From Serendipita indica DSM 11827 (lineage: Eukaryota > Basidiomycota > Agaricomycetes > Sebacinales > Serendipitaceae): a stretch of DNA of 64,000 bases. This document shows, in pieces, positions 47,647-58,324 of the stretch. The stretch is from contig CAJVGD010000011.1 of the NCBI GenBank assembly GCA_910890315.1, positions 558,001 through 622,000 of the forward strand, given 5' to 3'. The notes under the pieces were generated by a model. The model had not been told where the DNA came from, searched no databases, and saw nothing but the letters and a program-made list of their open reading frames with translations. A program made the translations under genes and the position numbers. The stretch's first letter is position 1. Each line of letters opens with the position of its first letter.

Positions 47647-50051
47647 TCATAGCCGGACTAGCCTACGTCCCCGAAACACCCATGCAAACGTGCAGAGTAC
47701 ACCCATGTACCCAACGAGAATAATATATGCAGTCAAATCTTCTGCGTAAATCGTCTCCATAGACAGGTTGACCAAGCCCGTCAACACGTTTGCCTAGATA
47801 TTCCTTTGTTCAGCAAGCCATCGCTACCGTAAAGTATAAGCAACGTACCAATAAGAATATGACCAACCCGTTCCGATTCACGGCCTCGAGCAACTCTGGT
47901 GATGTCGGCTCCGGTCTCTCTTCTCCATCCTTGTTCTTTACTCCACGTTTCGACGATTTGTTCACCCGAGCATTCTCGCCTTTGACTTCGCTTCCTCCTC
48001 CATCCTCCTCGTCTTCATCTGCAAACCCCTTTCGGAGCACGAGCTCGGGTCCCTCCCAGCTCTTGCGCGCAATTCGCTTCTTATTCTTCGGATCCACCTT
48101 CTTCTTGGCGGACAAATCACTTTGGTCATCCAAATCCGACAACGACTCTGTCGAAATCCCAAACCTGGTCGATCAAATGGCGGAGGGGACAGTAGATGGG
48201 CTCGAGTGTTTGTGCCTTCTAGAAGAGAGGTTGTAGCCGCCCGCGTGAGAGGCGGGGGTACAAGCGACGTCGATTTATACGCCGTTTGATCGAGTGCTGT
48301 AGTCCACGATGTGCTGTCTGTGGGTGGGTTGAGGTTATAGTTGTAGTTTGGCGGTGCATACGCCGTTTCGCCTGGTCCCAATTGCTTTGCTGCGTCCGTT
48401 GCACGCCCGGTACCTGATGAGAAAAAGTATAAATCGTGCACGATATAGAGCAGCAGGAAGAAGATATTGTACGTCGTCACCCAGAGGATGTATTGTAGAT
48501 TGGCCTATCACTCGTCAACCTACAGATAAATGAAGGAGAGCATCTTACAAGTCGTCTGGATACGCCATCCTCATCGGCGTACATGTAGCACATCTTGACC
48601 ACACCAAAGAGGAGTCCATAGAGCACACCGTATCCGCCAAGCTCGGTCACAGTCTTTCGATCGTCGCGTCGGACCTTGTGGCCTTTTGAGGGGGAACTGC
48701 GCTTGCTTTCGTCGATCCACGCATCGCTCGCATATGCCGCGTCCGCATCCTTTTCCTCCCCCTCGCTCTCCCGCTCGCTCTCGTCCGAAGACTGGTCGGG
48801 CTTGGAGCTTCGACGACCAGACTGTATACCCAATCCAGGTCGAGGTGGGAAGATGACTAGTCCGGTGTTCAGTCCGAGGATGTGTATGGCGAGATATCCA
48901 GCGAGCGAGACGATGCCTTCCTTGTTGTGCGAGATGACATCGGTTCGGGTGGCATACAACGCCCACGTTTGCAGGGGGGTAAAGGTGAGTAAGAGTTGAT
49001 AACCTCGCACGTGTCAGCGTCAAGTAAATATTCGAGATCCCTCCTACCCGTCGCAATGCAGAGTCCAACAATCATCGGCGAAATGTACTGGAATACTGGG
49101 TGCAGTAATGCTTGGAGAGGTGGCAACGCTGCTAGCGTTAGGAAGAAGTTCCAATGGGTGCCATACTCTGAAATATGCTCCTAGGACGCCATCGGCAAAT
49201 GCAAGTGCTGATAGAAGATACATACCCCAGGATAGTCTGTAGCTTTGACGAGTAAAAGGCGAACAAGCCCGAGCGCGATGAGAGGAGACGACTTGCGCGC
49301 GCTAGTGTAGACCTTTGGCCATAGCGCGGCCGTCAGGTAGTCGGGCGTCTTGAGTAGGGGAAGCGCGGATGCGACTCCTTGAGCAAACACAAAGGACCCA
49401 ACGCCTACGTCCATCTACGATCCATGAGCGTCTGCGTTGAGATGAGGGAATGGAGGGTGGGCCTACCAAGGACACGCCAAAGGTCTCACATTTGACAAGT
49501 GAGCGTGGAAAGACTTGAAAGTCCACAGCGAGTATGCAAAGGGCCGTCATAAGCATCATATGCGCTCGCCACGTTGAGACCGCGGGTAGGCGAAATACGT
49601 CTGTATCTGCCTTTTGCACATGCTCGGATAGTCGCTTGCTAAGTTGTGTGCCTAGGTGTTTCTCGCTGAAGCTACCCCCACGAGTAGGGAGCGGCGAAGC
49701 AACGGGAAGGACTTGCTTGACCTTCTGTTCATGATGCGGAGCGGGAAAACGTGCGGAAAGCATGATCGTTATCGCCATCATGGCAGTGTTCCATTTGAGT
49801 GCGTTGGTTCCTGAACCATGTGCCCCAACCGTCACCGCACCTAGGAGCGGAAGTACGAGAAATGCAAACTGGACGACGAAAAGGGCAGGCGCGTTCGCCG
49901 GAAAGAGCCAGGAGAGCCGTGTACGGTATGCGGTGAAAAGACTGAGTGCAGAGAATGCGATCAGGGAGATGAGATTGATGTGGGTCAGTGTGGACCCTGC
50001 CTGGTCTGATACGAAGCTCTCCTTCGCGGCTTTGTAGGCATCTTGAGTCAT
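47647..50051 (-). CDS. GWT1: GWT1 (PIG-W) inositol acyltransferase of GPI-anchor synthesis
   Basis: Minus-strand exons 50051-49467, 49414-49226, 49180-49048, 49003-48549, 48504-47849 and 47793-47647. Start [21 protein letters not shown]. Multi-pass ER membrane protein that acylates the inositol of GlcN-PI. Family marks: [30 protein letters not shown] (the strongest GWT1 signature), [50 protein letters not shown], and the C-terminal [49 protein letters not shown]. Exon 5 is 656 nt, not a whole number of codons: the frame changes by one base in the poorly conserved linker around 48.0-48.17 kb, between [15 protein letters not shown] and [15 protein letters not shown]. No intron fits, so a sequencing error or a lesion is likely. 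The linkers are unusually long and acidic. Confidence 0.88.
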
Positions 50052-50700
50052 CCCAAGTGTTTCAAAGAGCTGGGTTACTCCGTATTGCGAAGTCAACCGG
50101 TCCGTCGCTGACGACGTCGAGAGCAAGTTTGGGTGCTCACACAAGCCGCCGCTGAGATGCAGAATGTGTATAAAATCTGATTTTAATACTTGTATTATTC
50201 TCTTCTGCATTCCAGGAGGTTGGTTTGGGCGAGTTTGTCACTTGGTCCCCACCTATTTTTGCCAAATCTTCGCTAGCTTCGACATGGAAGCGGTTCGAGA
50301 CCGTCCTAAACCGTTTAACCACGCCAATGAAAGTCTGCGGAACGGAGAATCTTCATCTCTGAGGCGTTTGAGGGTGACGTTCAATTATCAACTCTGCGGA
50401 GATTCTCCATGATCATTTGAAAGTGGGCAAAAACGGCGAGTTACCATCAACTGCACTCAATCGCGTTCCTTCATGGATCGTCAATCACGTTCCGCGAAGC
50501 AAGGACTGTGTACTGGAGTATCTCCGCGCGTGGTACGCGTCCATACTACGAAGCAACCTCCACACCTGACCTTGTTCTAGTTCTTGAAACAAACCTTGCA
50601 CTATTTCTCGGCGAAAGAATTGCCGCTGGGCTATCGACCTCATGGCTTAAAAGGGGGGCCTCGCGTGTCTGTGACATCCCCCACGTTTTGGTAGTCCACA
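50052..50700. other. Divergent intergenic region GWT1 / esterase
   Basis: About 650 bp, no gene supported. The right end holds the esterase promoter: the CGG-N11-CCG site listed separately and a CTTAAAAGG stretch (50646-50654) as possible TATA box about 50 bp before the ATG. Confidence 0.5.
50609..50625 (+). promoter_or_regulatory. CGG-N11-CCG element upstream of the CE1-CBM1 esterase
   Basis: Exact CGG, 11-nt gap, CCG, 92 bp before the esterase ATG at 50701. The left flank TTGCACTATTTCT resembles the TTGCACTAACC before the 63398 site. Fits a binuclear Zn2Cys6 (Gal4-like) factor site; factor unknown. Confidence 0.5.
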
Positions 50701-52160
50701 ATGCTCCTCACAATTCTCCACGTGTTGGCCGCAACCGGGGTGGCGTTTGCTGCTCAGCAGCAGCTGGTCAAGGTCACAAATTTTGGGCCTAATCCTACAG
50801 GCGTTGGAATGTGTGAGTACTTTGAAATCGTATGAGCTTGACTGACGCGAGTAGACGTATACAAACCCAGTCGGCTTGCCAACCCTCCCCCTCTTCTCGT
50901 TGCTATGCACTATTGCGGTGGATCTGGCCCAGGGTATTTCTCTTGTAAGCCTTTCTTGTTGCCCGGCAAGCACCTGCTGACGGACGCTTAGACTCCAAGT
51001 ACGCCGACAAAGCGGATCAATACGGCTTTATCGTCATCTATCCAGATGCCCCTCGTAGTCCACAGTGCTTTGGTGCGTGGATCCTTCAGTAGATGCTCAG
51101 CTGACCGCTTTCCAGATGTCGCGAGTTCAGCAACGCTCACCCATGATGCTGGTGGTGACTCTCAAGGTATTGCATCCATGGTCAAGTACGCCATCAGCAA
51201 CTATGGCGTCGACGCATCTCGTGTCTTTGCGAGCGGCACTTCTTCTGGTGGAATGATGACCAACGTCATGATTGGATCCTACCGTGGGTTTGATCCCGCC
51301 AGAGAGGAATGCTGGCTAATAATGTGTTTGCGACAGCCGAGCTATTCGCCGCCGCCTCGTCTTATAGCGGTGTTCCATTCGCCTGTTTCCCCACCAAGAC
51401 CGAGACGGGTTGCGTCCAGGGTAACGTCGCGACTGTAGCCGCTTCGAAATGGGTAAGCTCTGCGCCTTCGTAAGGCACGAGTCTGATACCGATCGACAGG
51501 GTGATCTCGTGCGAGGTGCTGAGCCGGGTTACTCTGGACGGCGCCCAAAGATGACTGTTTGGCACGGAACGACGTGAGGCTTTCATCATCGAAGAACTCC
51601 AATCGCTCATTATACCTTGCAGCGATACGGTCGTGAACTATGTCAATTATGACGAGCAAATCAAGCAGTGGACAAATGTCTTTGGTATCAGTGCCACCGC
51701 GACGTCGACCTCTAACAATAATCCGCAATCTAACTATATCAAGCGGGTGTATGGAAACGGCGAGGTGATTGGCTATACGGCCACTGGCGTCGGGCACGTC
51801 GTGCCACTTCACGAGGACATTGAACTAGCATGGTATGGAATCACTGGACAGACGAACACTCAGACAAATGGTCCAACATCATCTGGTCCATCGTCCTCCA
51901 CACCAGGAAGCACTTGGACGCCGCCACCCACGACCACGTCATCGTCGCCCCGCGCTGGTCAGACGCTCTATGGTGCGTTAAAAGATCCTTGTTTATAGCT
52001 CACTACTGACAATACAAAGGCCAGTGCGGAGGTCAAAATTGGACTGGGCCTACCACTTGCTCGCAAGGGACGTGCAAGTACTCCAATCGTAAGTCGTTTC
52101 TATTATATTTATGCACATACTAAGACCTTTCCAGCCTGGTACAGCCAGTGTTTGAACTAG
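50701..52160 (+). CDS. CE1-type esterase (acetyl-xylan/feruloyl esterase, PHB-depolymerase family) with C-terminal CBM1
   Basis: 361 aa from nine exons, 50701-50812, 50855-50944, 50992-51072, 51116-51283, 51337-51452, 51500-51573, 51623-51972, 52020-52088 and 52135-52160, all in phase. Signal peptide [17 protein letters not shown]. Catalytic Ser in [11 protein letters not shown] (GxSxG), Asp in [18 protein letters not shown] and His in [11 protein letters not shown] give the triad of carbohydrate esterase family 1. A Thr/Ser/Pro linker ([19 protein letters not shown]) leads to CBM1: [34 protein letters not shown] with its four Cys. It removes acetyl or feruloyl groups from xylan while anchored to cellulose; secreted. 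The CBM core is a separate 69-nt exon, flanked by phase-1 introns on both sides. Confidence 0.92.
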
Positions 52161-53428
52161 ACGTGGCGACAGTGAATGCAATTGTTATATTATTATACCC
52201 AGTACTCTTTCTCCTTTAGAGGCTTGAAATGTTTGCCTGGCATATTGTCAAAAGGGCTCGATGCATAACTAGGAATTTGACGGAGTTATCGAGGACGATA
52301 AAGCGCTCACTCCAATAACAGCCGTCTTTGAGGAGGTGGGTTCGCGTCGCACCCAGAGGAGAAATTTTCCAAACCCAAAAAGATTTTAGCAGTGGATACT
52401 TGTAAACTCTTTCTTTGTGTTCTTTTTCAATCCAGGGTCCCTCAAAGTGGCCAGCGACCATCCAGCCGTCGCCTCGAACTTTGCCGGGCTGGCGCCAACG
52501 AGAGGTAGACTCTGGAGCGAGACAGACGCGGAGACCGAAGCGATAATAAACGAGTGGAAAGTAATAAAGCACGAAATATTTCATCTTCGACGCATAGTGG
52601 AGCAGATCACAAAAGTGTGCGTTGTCAACAATGTACCACGAGAGCCAGCACAATATGGTTTCCTGTATTCTGCCTTCCTTTTCCTCACAAAAAGCCGCAG
52701 TCGTCGAGCTGTTCCACAACTCTCAGTCAATAATCACATTTCTTTTTCCGCCGGCAAACGCTGCAGCCATGTTTCCTATTTACCCCATTGTGGTCCTTCG
52801 TATCTTCAGCTGGGTCGTTTCCATCCCGACTTCTCGACCAAATATAGATAATGCTCTAGCCATTGCATTAAATACAGGCTTGTCGGACTTAACGCAATAT
52901 GGCTAATGGAACGCATAGAATCTCTAGAGCAACACTCATGCATGGTGCGGTCAATCCTCGTCCAAATTCTGGAAGTTCTCCGGAATTATGAGGTAGTTGC
53001 CCTTGCAGGATAACGAGGAAGACAATGATGACCTTCCACATATGTCGATATCATAGATCCGCCGATGTACGGAAAGAGGCCGCAGAATTGACGTGAAGAG
53101 GGTGAGTGCAATTTGCGACGTTGTTGATTCGGTACAGACCCTGCTAGTAGACCTGTAGAGTCATTATCCCTGATATGGTGAGAAGAGTCACGGGCTAAGC
53201 GTCGCATTCGTACGCTAATCCCGATTTTCTACCATCCCTATAGATTCTCAGGTACTATGTCCGATCCTCTCTCGACTATATCCGCCCGTGAACTGTGTCA
53301 TGTCACGTTCTACAACAGATTCTACGCCAACTTCGGTAGACTTAACTTGTATTTGATATTCCTTGATGGGGTGTGGCTGCACAAAAGGGCCTTCCAACAG
53401 CTAATTACCGCTTTCGTTTGTGTTTCCG
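52161..53428. other. 1.27-kb intergenic stretch, no gene supported
   Basis: Open frames up to about 167 codons (52216-52719 minus, 52417-52851 plus) overlap in opposite directions and lack domains or signal peptides. It contains the promoter of the next CBM1 gene. Confidence 0.45.
53334..53350 (+). promoter_or_regulatory. Degenerate CGG-N11 element upstream of the repeat-linker CBM1 gene
   Basis: Left half conserved (CGCCAACTTCGG), right triplet reads TGT instead of CCG. It lies 95 bp before the ATG at 53429, the same place as in the other CBM1 genes. Confidence 0.3.
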
Positions 53429-53993
53429 ATGCATCTCGTAACCATACTCACCTTGGCTCTGAGCAGTGTCGCGCTCGGTGCTGTCACTGATCCCGGAGGG
53501 TATCCAAACCCTACAACCTCCAGAACGACGATGATTGTCACTGGTCCAGGAGGTTATCCGAATCCTACAGCCTCCAAGACGACAACTATCGTTACGGAGC
53601 CAGGAGGCTATCCAAACCCAACAACTTCTAAGACGACAACTATCGTTACGGACGGGGGAGGATATCCTCCTCGTAGTACCACCACAACGACCTCCAAGAC
53701 AACGACCATTGTGACAGATCCTGGGGGATATCCTAATCCTACCACTTCGAAGCCAATTTCCACCACTGTGTCTGCACCTCGCACTGGCCAGACACTCTAT
53801 GGTGCGTCAATGTTGGCTTGTGTAAAGTTCGCTTCTGACATTAAGAAGGTCAGTGTGGAGGTCAAGGTTGGAATGGACCTACTATCTGTGCTCAGGGCAC
53901 CTGCAAGTACTCCGATCGTGAGCCGTCATCGTGCATGACTAGCGTCCCTTGACTCACGTTTCCGAAGCCTGGTATAGTCAATGTCTGAATTAG
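53429..53993 (+). CDS. Secreted repeat-linker protein with C-terminal CBM1
   Basis: 155 aa from exons 53429-53801, 53849-53917 and 53968-53993, in phase. Signal peptide [17 protein letters not shown], then a linker built from imperfect copies of (D/E/G)[17 protein letters not shown], then CBM1: [34 protein letters not shown], four Cys and the aromatic cellulose-binding face. There is no catalytic domain. The CBM exon is again exactly 69 nt between phase-1 introns, and the [10 protein letters not shown] lead-in nearly repeats the esterase's [10 protein letters not shown], so its 3' end was probably copied from the esterase or from a common source. Role: cell-wall binding, perhaps an effector-like or adhesive protein (inference). 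Confidence 0.85.
53488..53752 (+). repeat. In-frame tandem repeat coding the [17 protein letters not shown] unit
   Basis: Four full units of about 57 nt plus one altered unit ([21 protein letters not shown]). Units differ mainly at the first residues and third codon bases. O-glycosylation of the many Thr is likely. The same words (TPTIVTDPYPP, IVTDPC-GYPNPTT) recur in the linkers at 57934 and 59394. Confidence 0.85.
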
Positions 53994-54869
53994 AAGTTGA
54001 ATGTGAATATACAAAGTATCCGTTACTCTCACCACCTACTAGGCCCGAGTTGCGCACTAGTACTCAGTCAAAATGACCGAGTCAGCGACATGAATTCCAC
54101 CTTGGAACTTCCCAACCAACTTGATTATTCGCCAGACTTTGAAAGCTTGTTACTGATCCGTTGGACGGACGCACTAATAGATTTCAAATCTCTAAAGACT
54201 ACTTTATCATGTGTATTATGTCACTTCCTGAGTAATAAATCGAGATCAAGTACCGAAGCCAACGAGTTCCAGAGTTTCTCTCCTTGTAATGCATCCAGTT
54301 ACTATCGGAGCGCTTAATTAGGTCGATCACTGGTTGCAGGACTACGTGAAGTAAGTGGTTGCTCGAATCGTCTTGGACTAAGCTCCCATTCAGAGTCTTG
54401 ACCAGCGTATTACTGGGACCTCCATATGTGGGTAGAAGTTTAGCGTCGGATCCATGCAAACGAGTGCATGCCTTAACAAAACTTGGTTCACTCGTTTGTA
54501 TGCACACGGGAGAGTCTATACAGAGGAATTGAGGGATGTAGTATTACTACATATGATCAGGCTCGGTTGGTTCTGTACGCCTCCTTTGGACATCTACTGG
54601 AGATCTTGTTGCCAATCGCTTATCCTCGCATTCATGAACTCTCTGGGGCCATCTGCTGAAGGTGATATATCTCCTCAGGGATCCATTGAGCGCGACCGCG
54701 GGGAAGTTGTTGCGGGAACTGCGCAGCTTACCAATTCAACGCAATCAAAGGGACCTGAAGTGCTGAAAAAACATGCACGTAGCTCATTTGTGGAACAGAC
54801 GCCGGTAGTTTTCATGCTAGAATGCGATAGAGATCATTCAGCTCACATAGTCGCTGTTTCTGCAGATAC
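53994..54869. other. Intergenic plus unresolved 5' part of transporter gene
   Basis: About 880 bp. A plus frame (54634-54945, MNSLGPSAEGDIS ...) may give the cytosolic N-terminus of the next gene, but no splice of correct phase joins it to the first membrane helix. Confidence 0.35.
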
Positions 54870-56370
54870 GAGGGGGCTCTCCTTTTCAACCTTTGTGCAT
54901 TCATCCTTCCTGCTCTCTATGCAACACTCAGCAAGTTCTGGGTAGCCAATATCGACTCGAGCCTTGTCGTCACGACAGACATCTACACCTACATTGGCGT
55001 AATCGTTGAAGTGATCAACGAAGGCCTCCCTCGAGCATCATGGCTCATTATTGGAGATAAATCTTCAAGGCCTCTCGCAACCAGGATCCAATTAGCCTAC
55101 ACACTCATCTCAATCCAAATGCTTCTTGGAACCCTTCTCTCCATCGTCTTTCTCACATCATCCTCCCTACTTGCAGGATTCTTCGTCCCTGCGGTGGTAC
55201 GAGCAACGTCCTTGCGATACGTTCGCATTTCCTCCTTTTCGGCCCTTGCATCGACTACCGAATATAGTGTCTCCCTAGCGACCCGAGCCTTGGACCGTCC
55301 AGATGTCCCACTACTCATTAGCTCGGTTAAGTTTGCGATCAATATCGTCCTCGATCTCATCTTTATATCAAAGATTCACGTTCGTGGCGTGATTCCAAAC
55401 GTCAATGCGCAAGCCGCGATTCGACTGAGTTGCGATCTAGCTGCAGCCTTTTCCGGTCTCGTATACTTTGTTTCACGCAACAAACGCCTGGGAGGCACAA
55501 TGAGGGGAGAAACTCAGGAGCACAGTACGACGCCTTCATTGCCCGCTCTCAAGGTTCTTGCCTACCCCGGCACTTTCACCTTTATAGAGTCTGCAGTCAG
55601 AAACGCTCTATACCTGTGGCTCATCCACAGCATGATAGAGTTGAGTGCAGACTATGCTACTGCCTGGGGTGTATTCAATACCATCCGGTGGGGCCTTGTC
55701 ATGGTACCGGTACTCGCTCTTGAATCATCAAGCCTGGCTTTCGTTGGCCATAAATGGGGCGCTTGGAGAGCCAGAGTCGGCCTGAACACCTCTCCCATGA
55801 CGGTGGCAAAGAAGGAGCTTTTCGGTCAGTAGATTGCTGAGGTATATATCTCTTTAAATTTGCTCTTAGGTATTATTCTACCTGCCTTGGTGTCTGTGGG
55901 TATTGCCTTGCTCGTTGAGGTTCCTCTTTGCATCTTTTTTTCCCTATGGGGTGCACAATCCTTCGCATTCTACCTCTCTGGATCAACATCAGTCGCTGCA
56001 ATCGCAGGAAACATGTGGAGAGTACGTCTAATAATGCCTTTCCCCTGCTCTGATCTCCCATTAGACCATTGACTGGTGTTACATCTTTTATGCCATATCG
56101 ACGCAGCTCGCCACAATTCTACTCGCAACCATTCCGAGATGGTACCTCTACCAGAGCCTAGCTTCCAACGTCCTCTGGGTTCTGCCGTGGGCGATTGTGG
56201 TCAGTAAAGCGAACCTTACCGTGGAAAATGCTTGGCGTTATCATTCGATTGTCTTTGGGGGGAGCTTGGTCGTCAGCTTCATCGTAGTCGTCCTCTTTGA
56301 CTGCATATGGGCCTGGAAACTTCTCAGTGGACGCCTACGTCTGGCTCCCGTTGCGTCAATTGACGTATAA
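54870..56370 (+). CDS. Probable MATE-type multi-pass transporter (5' end unresolved)
   Basis: Exons 54870(or upstream)-55824, 55870-56021 and 56065-56370 join in phase and code about 470 residues. Hydrophobic spans run through the whole length, beginning [24 protein letters not shown] and including [41 protein letters not shown]-like, [36 protein letters not shown] and [20 protein letters not shown], about eleven to twelve in all. The [17 protein letters not shown] segment in the first loop is, from memory, a MATE-family feature. A drug or sugar-conjugate exporter is possible; family confidence is moderate. It stands in the middle of the CBM1 gene array, and part of its third-last region recurs, decayed, at 56749-56903. 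Confidence 0.55.
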
Positions 56371-56589
56371 CTGCCTAAGTAACTCAACAATGACCATTGA
56401 TTCCATTGCGAATATATGCACAATTTTCGCTTTTCTAAAATACATATGGCTGCTTCTTCATGCTACGACCTCGGTTCGAGACTCAGGTCCGAAGGAAAAG
56501 TGTTTCATAGTCAAACCAGAGTTGGCGCATTTTATACCTACTGCTGAGAAGACTCTCATAGTCACGACTAATAAATCATCCTCAGGGAG

Positions 56590-56680
56590 ACCCGGATTAC
56601 CGGATATAACGCCTGTAGCATTTCCGAAACCAGTACCCTGCTCGGGAAGCTGCCACTCGGAATGTTGCAGGGACTTTTCG
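56590..56680 (+). repeat. Intergenic repeat block, copy 1 of 3
   Basis: Core pattern CCGGAT-ATAACGCCTGTAGCATTTC-GAAACCAG ... GGAAGCTGCCACTCGGAATGTTGCAG. It aligns by eye to the other two copies with substitutions and short gaps. Not coding. Confidence 0.6.
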
Positions 56681-56748
56681 ATCTCGGTAACTTTGTTAAT
56701 AATCCTTCTAAGTAGTAGAGTATCGATCTACCTACCTCAATGCATTTC

Positions 56749-56903
56749 TATTAGGTGCCGTTTCACAAACGCTGACATTGCCTCACTCGTCGAAGTAATC
56801 CTTCGCATCTTCTTCTTCATATATGGCGCACAATTTTTCGCATTCTATCACTCTAACCGCCGCTCGTATCGCGGACCGACAGACATTGAGGGTGCGCCCT
56901 TAT
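56749..56903 (+). pseudogene. Decayed fragment of a second transporter copy
   Basis: The frame reads ADIASLVEVILRIFFFIYGAQFFAFYHSN, aligning to [30 protein letters not shown] of the gene at 54870-56370 (LVEV, IFF, GAQ, FAFY in register). It is preceded by an acceptor-like CTATTAG as in the intact gene. Flanking exons of that gene are not recognisable, so only one exon's worth survives. Confidence 0.65.
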
Positions 56904-57284
56904 GACGCGTTACCTTCCCTCCTTCCCCAACTTCTATTCAAATATCTTTTAAGTCATTATAATGTAGCATGTGACTCTAATCACTGCGATTTTACGCTGG
57001 TATGTCCATCAGAGACAGCCTCGTGTTACACCGACCAACGTATAACTGTTCTATAGGTTTTGAATTGAGCCAGATACTATCTCAAGCCGCAATATCAAGG
57101 TATCTACATCAGTTAAACTTTGCATCAATGATAAAATTCTTCCTCCGTGCCCCAATCTTTATTCGTCGAAAGAGGACGAGCGCTTTGCTATTTGAACAGC
57201 AGCTCGGGCCTGACTTGTCCAGCGTTTACTGCCAAATGCCTCCGTACCCATTGCTCAATATCCTCGGGGTGCGCTAACGATGAC

Positions 57285-57370
57285 CGACTTGCTGGATTTA
57301 GCGCCTGTAGTGCTTCGGAAACGAATCAAGTCATAACGAAGCTCCCAGTCTGAATGTTGCGGTGATTCCT
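57285..57370 (+). repeat. Intergenic repeat block, copy 2 of 3
   Basis: Core GCTGGATTTAGCGCCTGTAG ... CTTCGGAAACGAA ... GAAGCTCCCAGTCTGAATGTTGC, continuing into TCCTCGTATG-like sequence shared with copy 3. Confidence 0.6.
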
Positions 57371-57828
57371 CGTATGTCAGAGGTAGATTGTCCCGAATCG
57401 TTTAGTTGTAAGGCAAGTGTCGGCATATCTGAACCCCTGTTGGCAACCAAACTGAGAGCCACCTCGTAGTTTCGACTTATATGTCCAGCCAGCCCGAGTC
57501 GTGATCGCTGGATGTTCAGAGCTGGAAGTCAGTAATGCGCATCGCTTGACCTACCTTATGCGGCCCCTGCGAACCTTCATTTGAATGAGTACATATATAT
57601 TACCCAGCTTCTCGGCTTTTTGTCGTTATGAGATTGCATGGTGGCGGCTCACACGTTCGAACCGTATCATCTCGGCCAGCCAGATACTAACGCTCAGCGA
57701 AGGGTTTAGGAGCCCTTGTAGTGCCAAGAAATCATTCAAGAATATCGCCGCCGGCTCACTTGCGCTCCATGGGACTCAGGCCACAGGTATCAATTATCGA
57801 CTTCGCCAAACACTTCCTGCACTAACCT

Positions 57829-57845
57829 CGGGCAAAATTATCCCG
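57829..57845 (+). promoter_or_regulatory. CGG-N11-CCG element upstream of CBM1 gene 1
   Basis: CGG, GCAAAATTATC, CCG, preceded by CTGCACTAACCT; 105 bp before the ATG at 57934 and 28 bp before TATAAAA (57874-57880). Five of the eleven inner bases differ from the 59282 site, yet both triplets are kept. Confidence 0.6.
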
Positions 57846-57933
57846 TGATCGCAGATCTACAGAGGTATATAGCTATAAAAAGAGGTCTCATCGATCGCTC
57901 TCACTCCAGTCTTAACGCGCCTTCTGGTTCAGC

Positions 57934-58324
57934 ATGCGGCTCTTCACCACCTCGCTCTACGCTCTCGCTCTCGCGGGTACCGCAGCGGCTTGTACGACAA
58001 CATCCACGACACCGACAATAGTTACGGATCCCTATCCACCTCGCTCGAGCACTAGCTCAACCAAGGTGACGACAATCATTGTGACCGATCCTACTCCATC
58101 CAAATCAACAACTACGACCTCTACAAAGTCTGGCTACAGTAAGCTTTGGTATCAATGTGGTGGCTTTCAGTGGCCTGGCCCGTTCGCTTGTTCCGAAGGT
58201 GTATGCACATATCTGAACGGTATTCCTTCTCCATCTAGTTGAATTGGTTGCTTATATTCTTGTAGCCTGGTTCAGCCAGTGTCTCCCAGAAAACTACTTC
58301 AGTACCACGACAAGTGCGCCATGA
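57934..58324 (+). CDS. Small secreted CBM1-only protein 1
   Basis: 114 aa from exons 57934-58219 and 58266-58324. Signal peptide MRLFTTSLYALALAGTAAAC, Thr/Ser/Pro linker (TIVTDPYPPRSSTSSTKVTTIIVTDP), then CBM1: KLWYQCGGFQWPGPFACSEGVCTYLNAWFSQCL with four Cys, and a short tail PENYFSTTTSAP. There is no catalytic domain. The single phase-1 intron splits the CBM just before the last loop (N/AWFSQC), as in all six genes. The first ~90 nt are nearly identical to gene 2 (59394), so that pair is a recent duplication. Likely binds cellulose on the plant wall, or the fungus's own surface glycans; exact role unknown. Confidence 0.88.

Larger units (their letters stand above)
56371..57828. other. Spacer with transporter remnant and repeat blocks
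   Basis: About 1.46 kb without an intact gene. It contains the decayed transporter fragment at 56749-56903 and two copies (56590-56680 and 57285-57370) of an intergenic block that recurs at 58650-58780; each is listed separately. Confidence 0.5.

Noticed and set aside
54634-54945. A 104-codon frame as the N-terminus of the transporter
   Set aside because: No donor of the phase needed to join [11 protein letters not shown] at 54870 could be found, so it was left outside the gene model.
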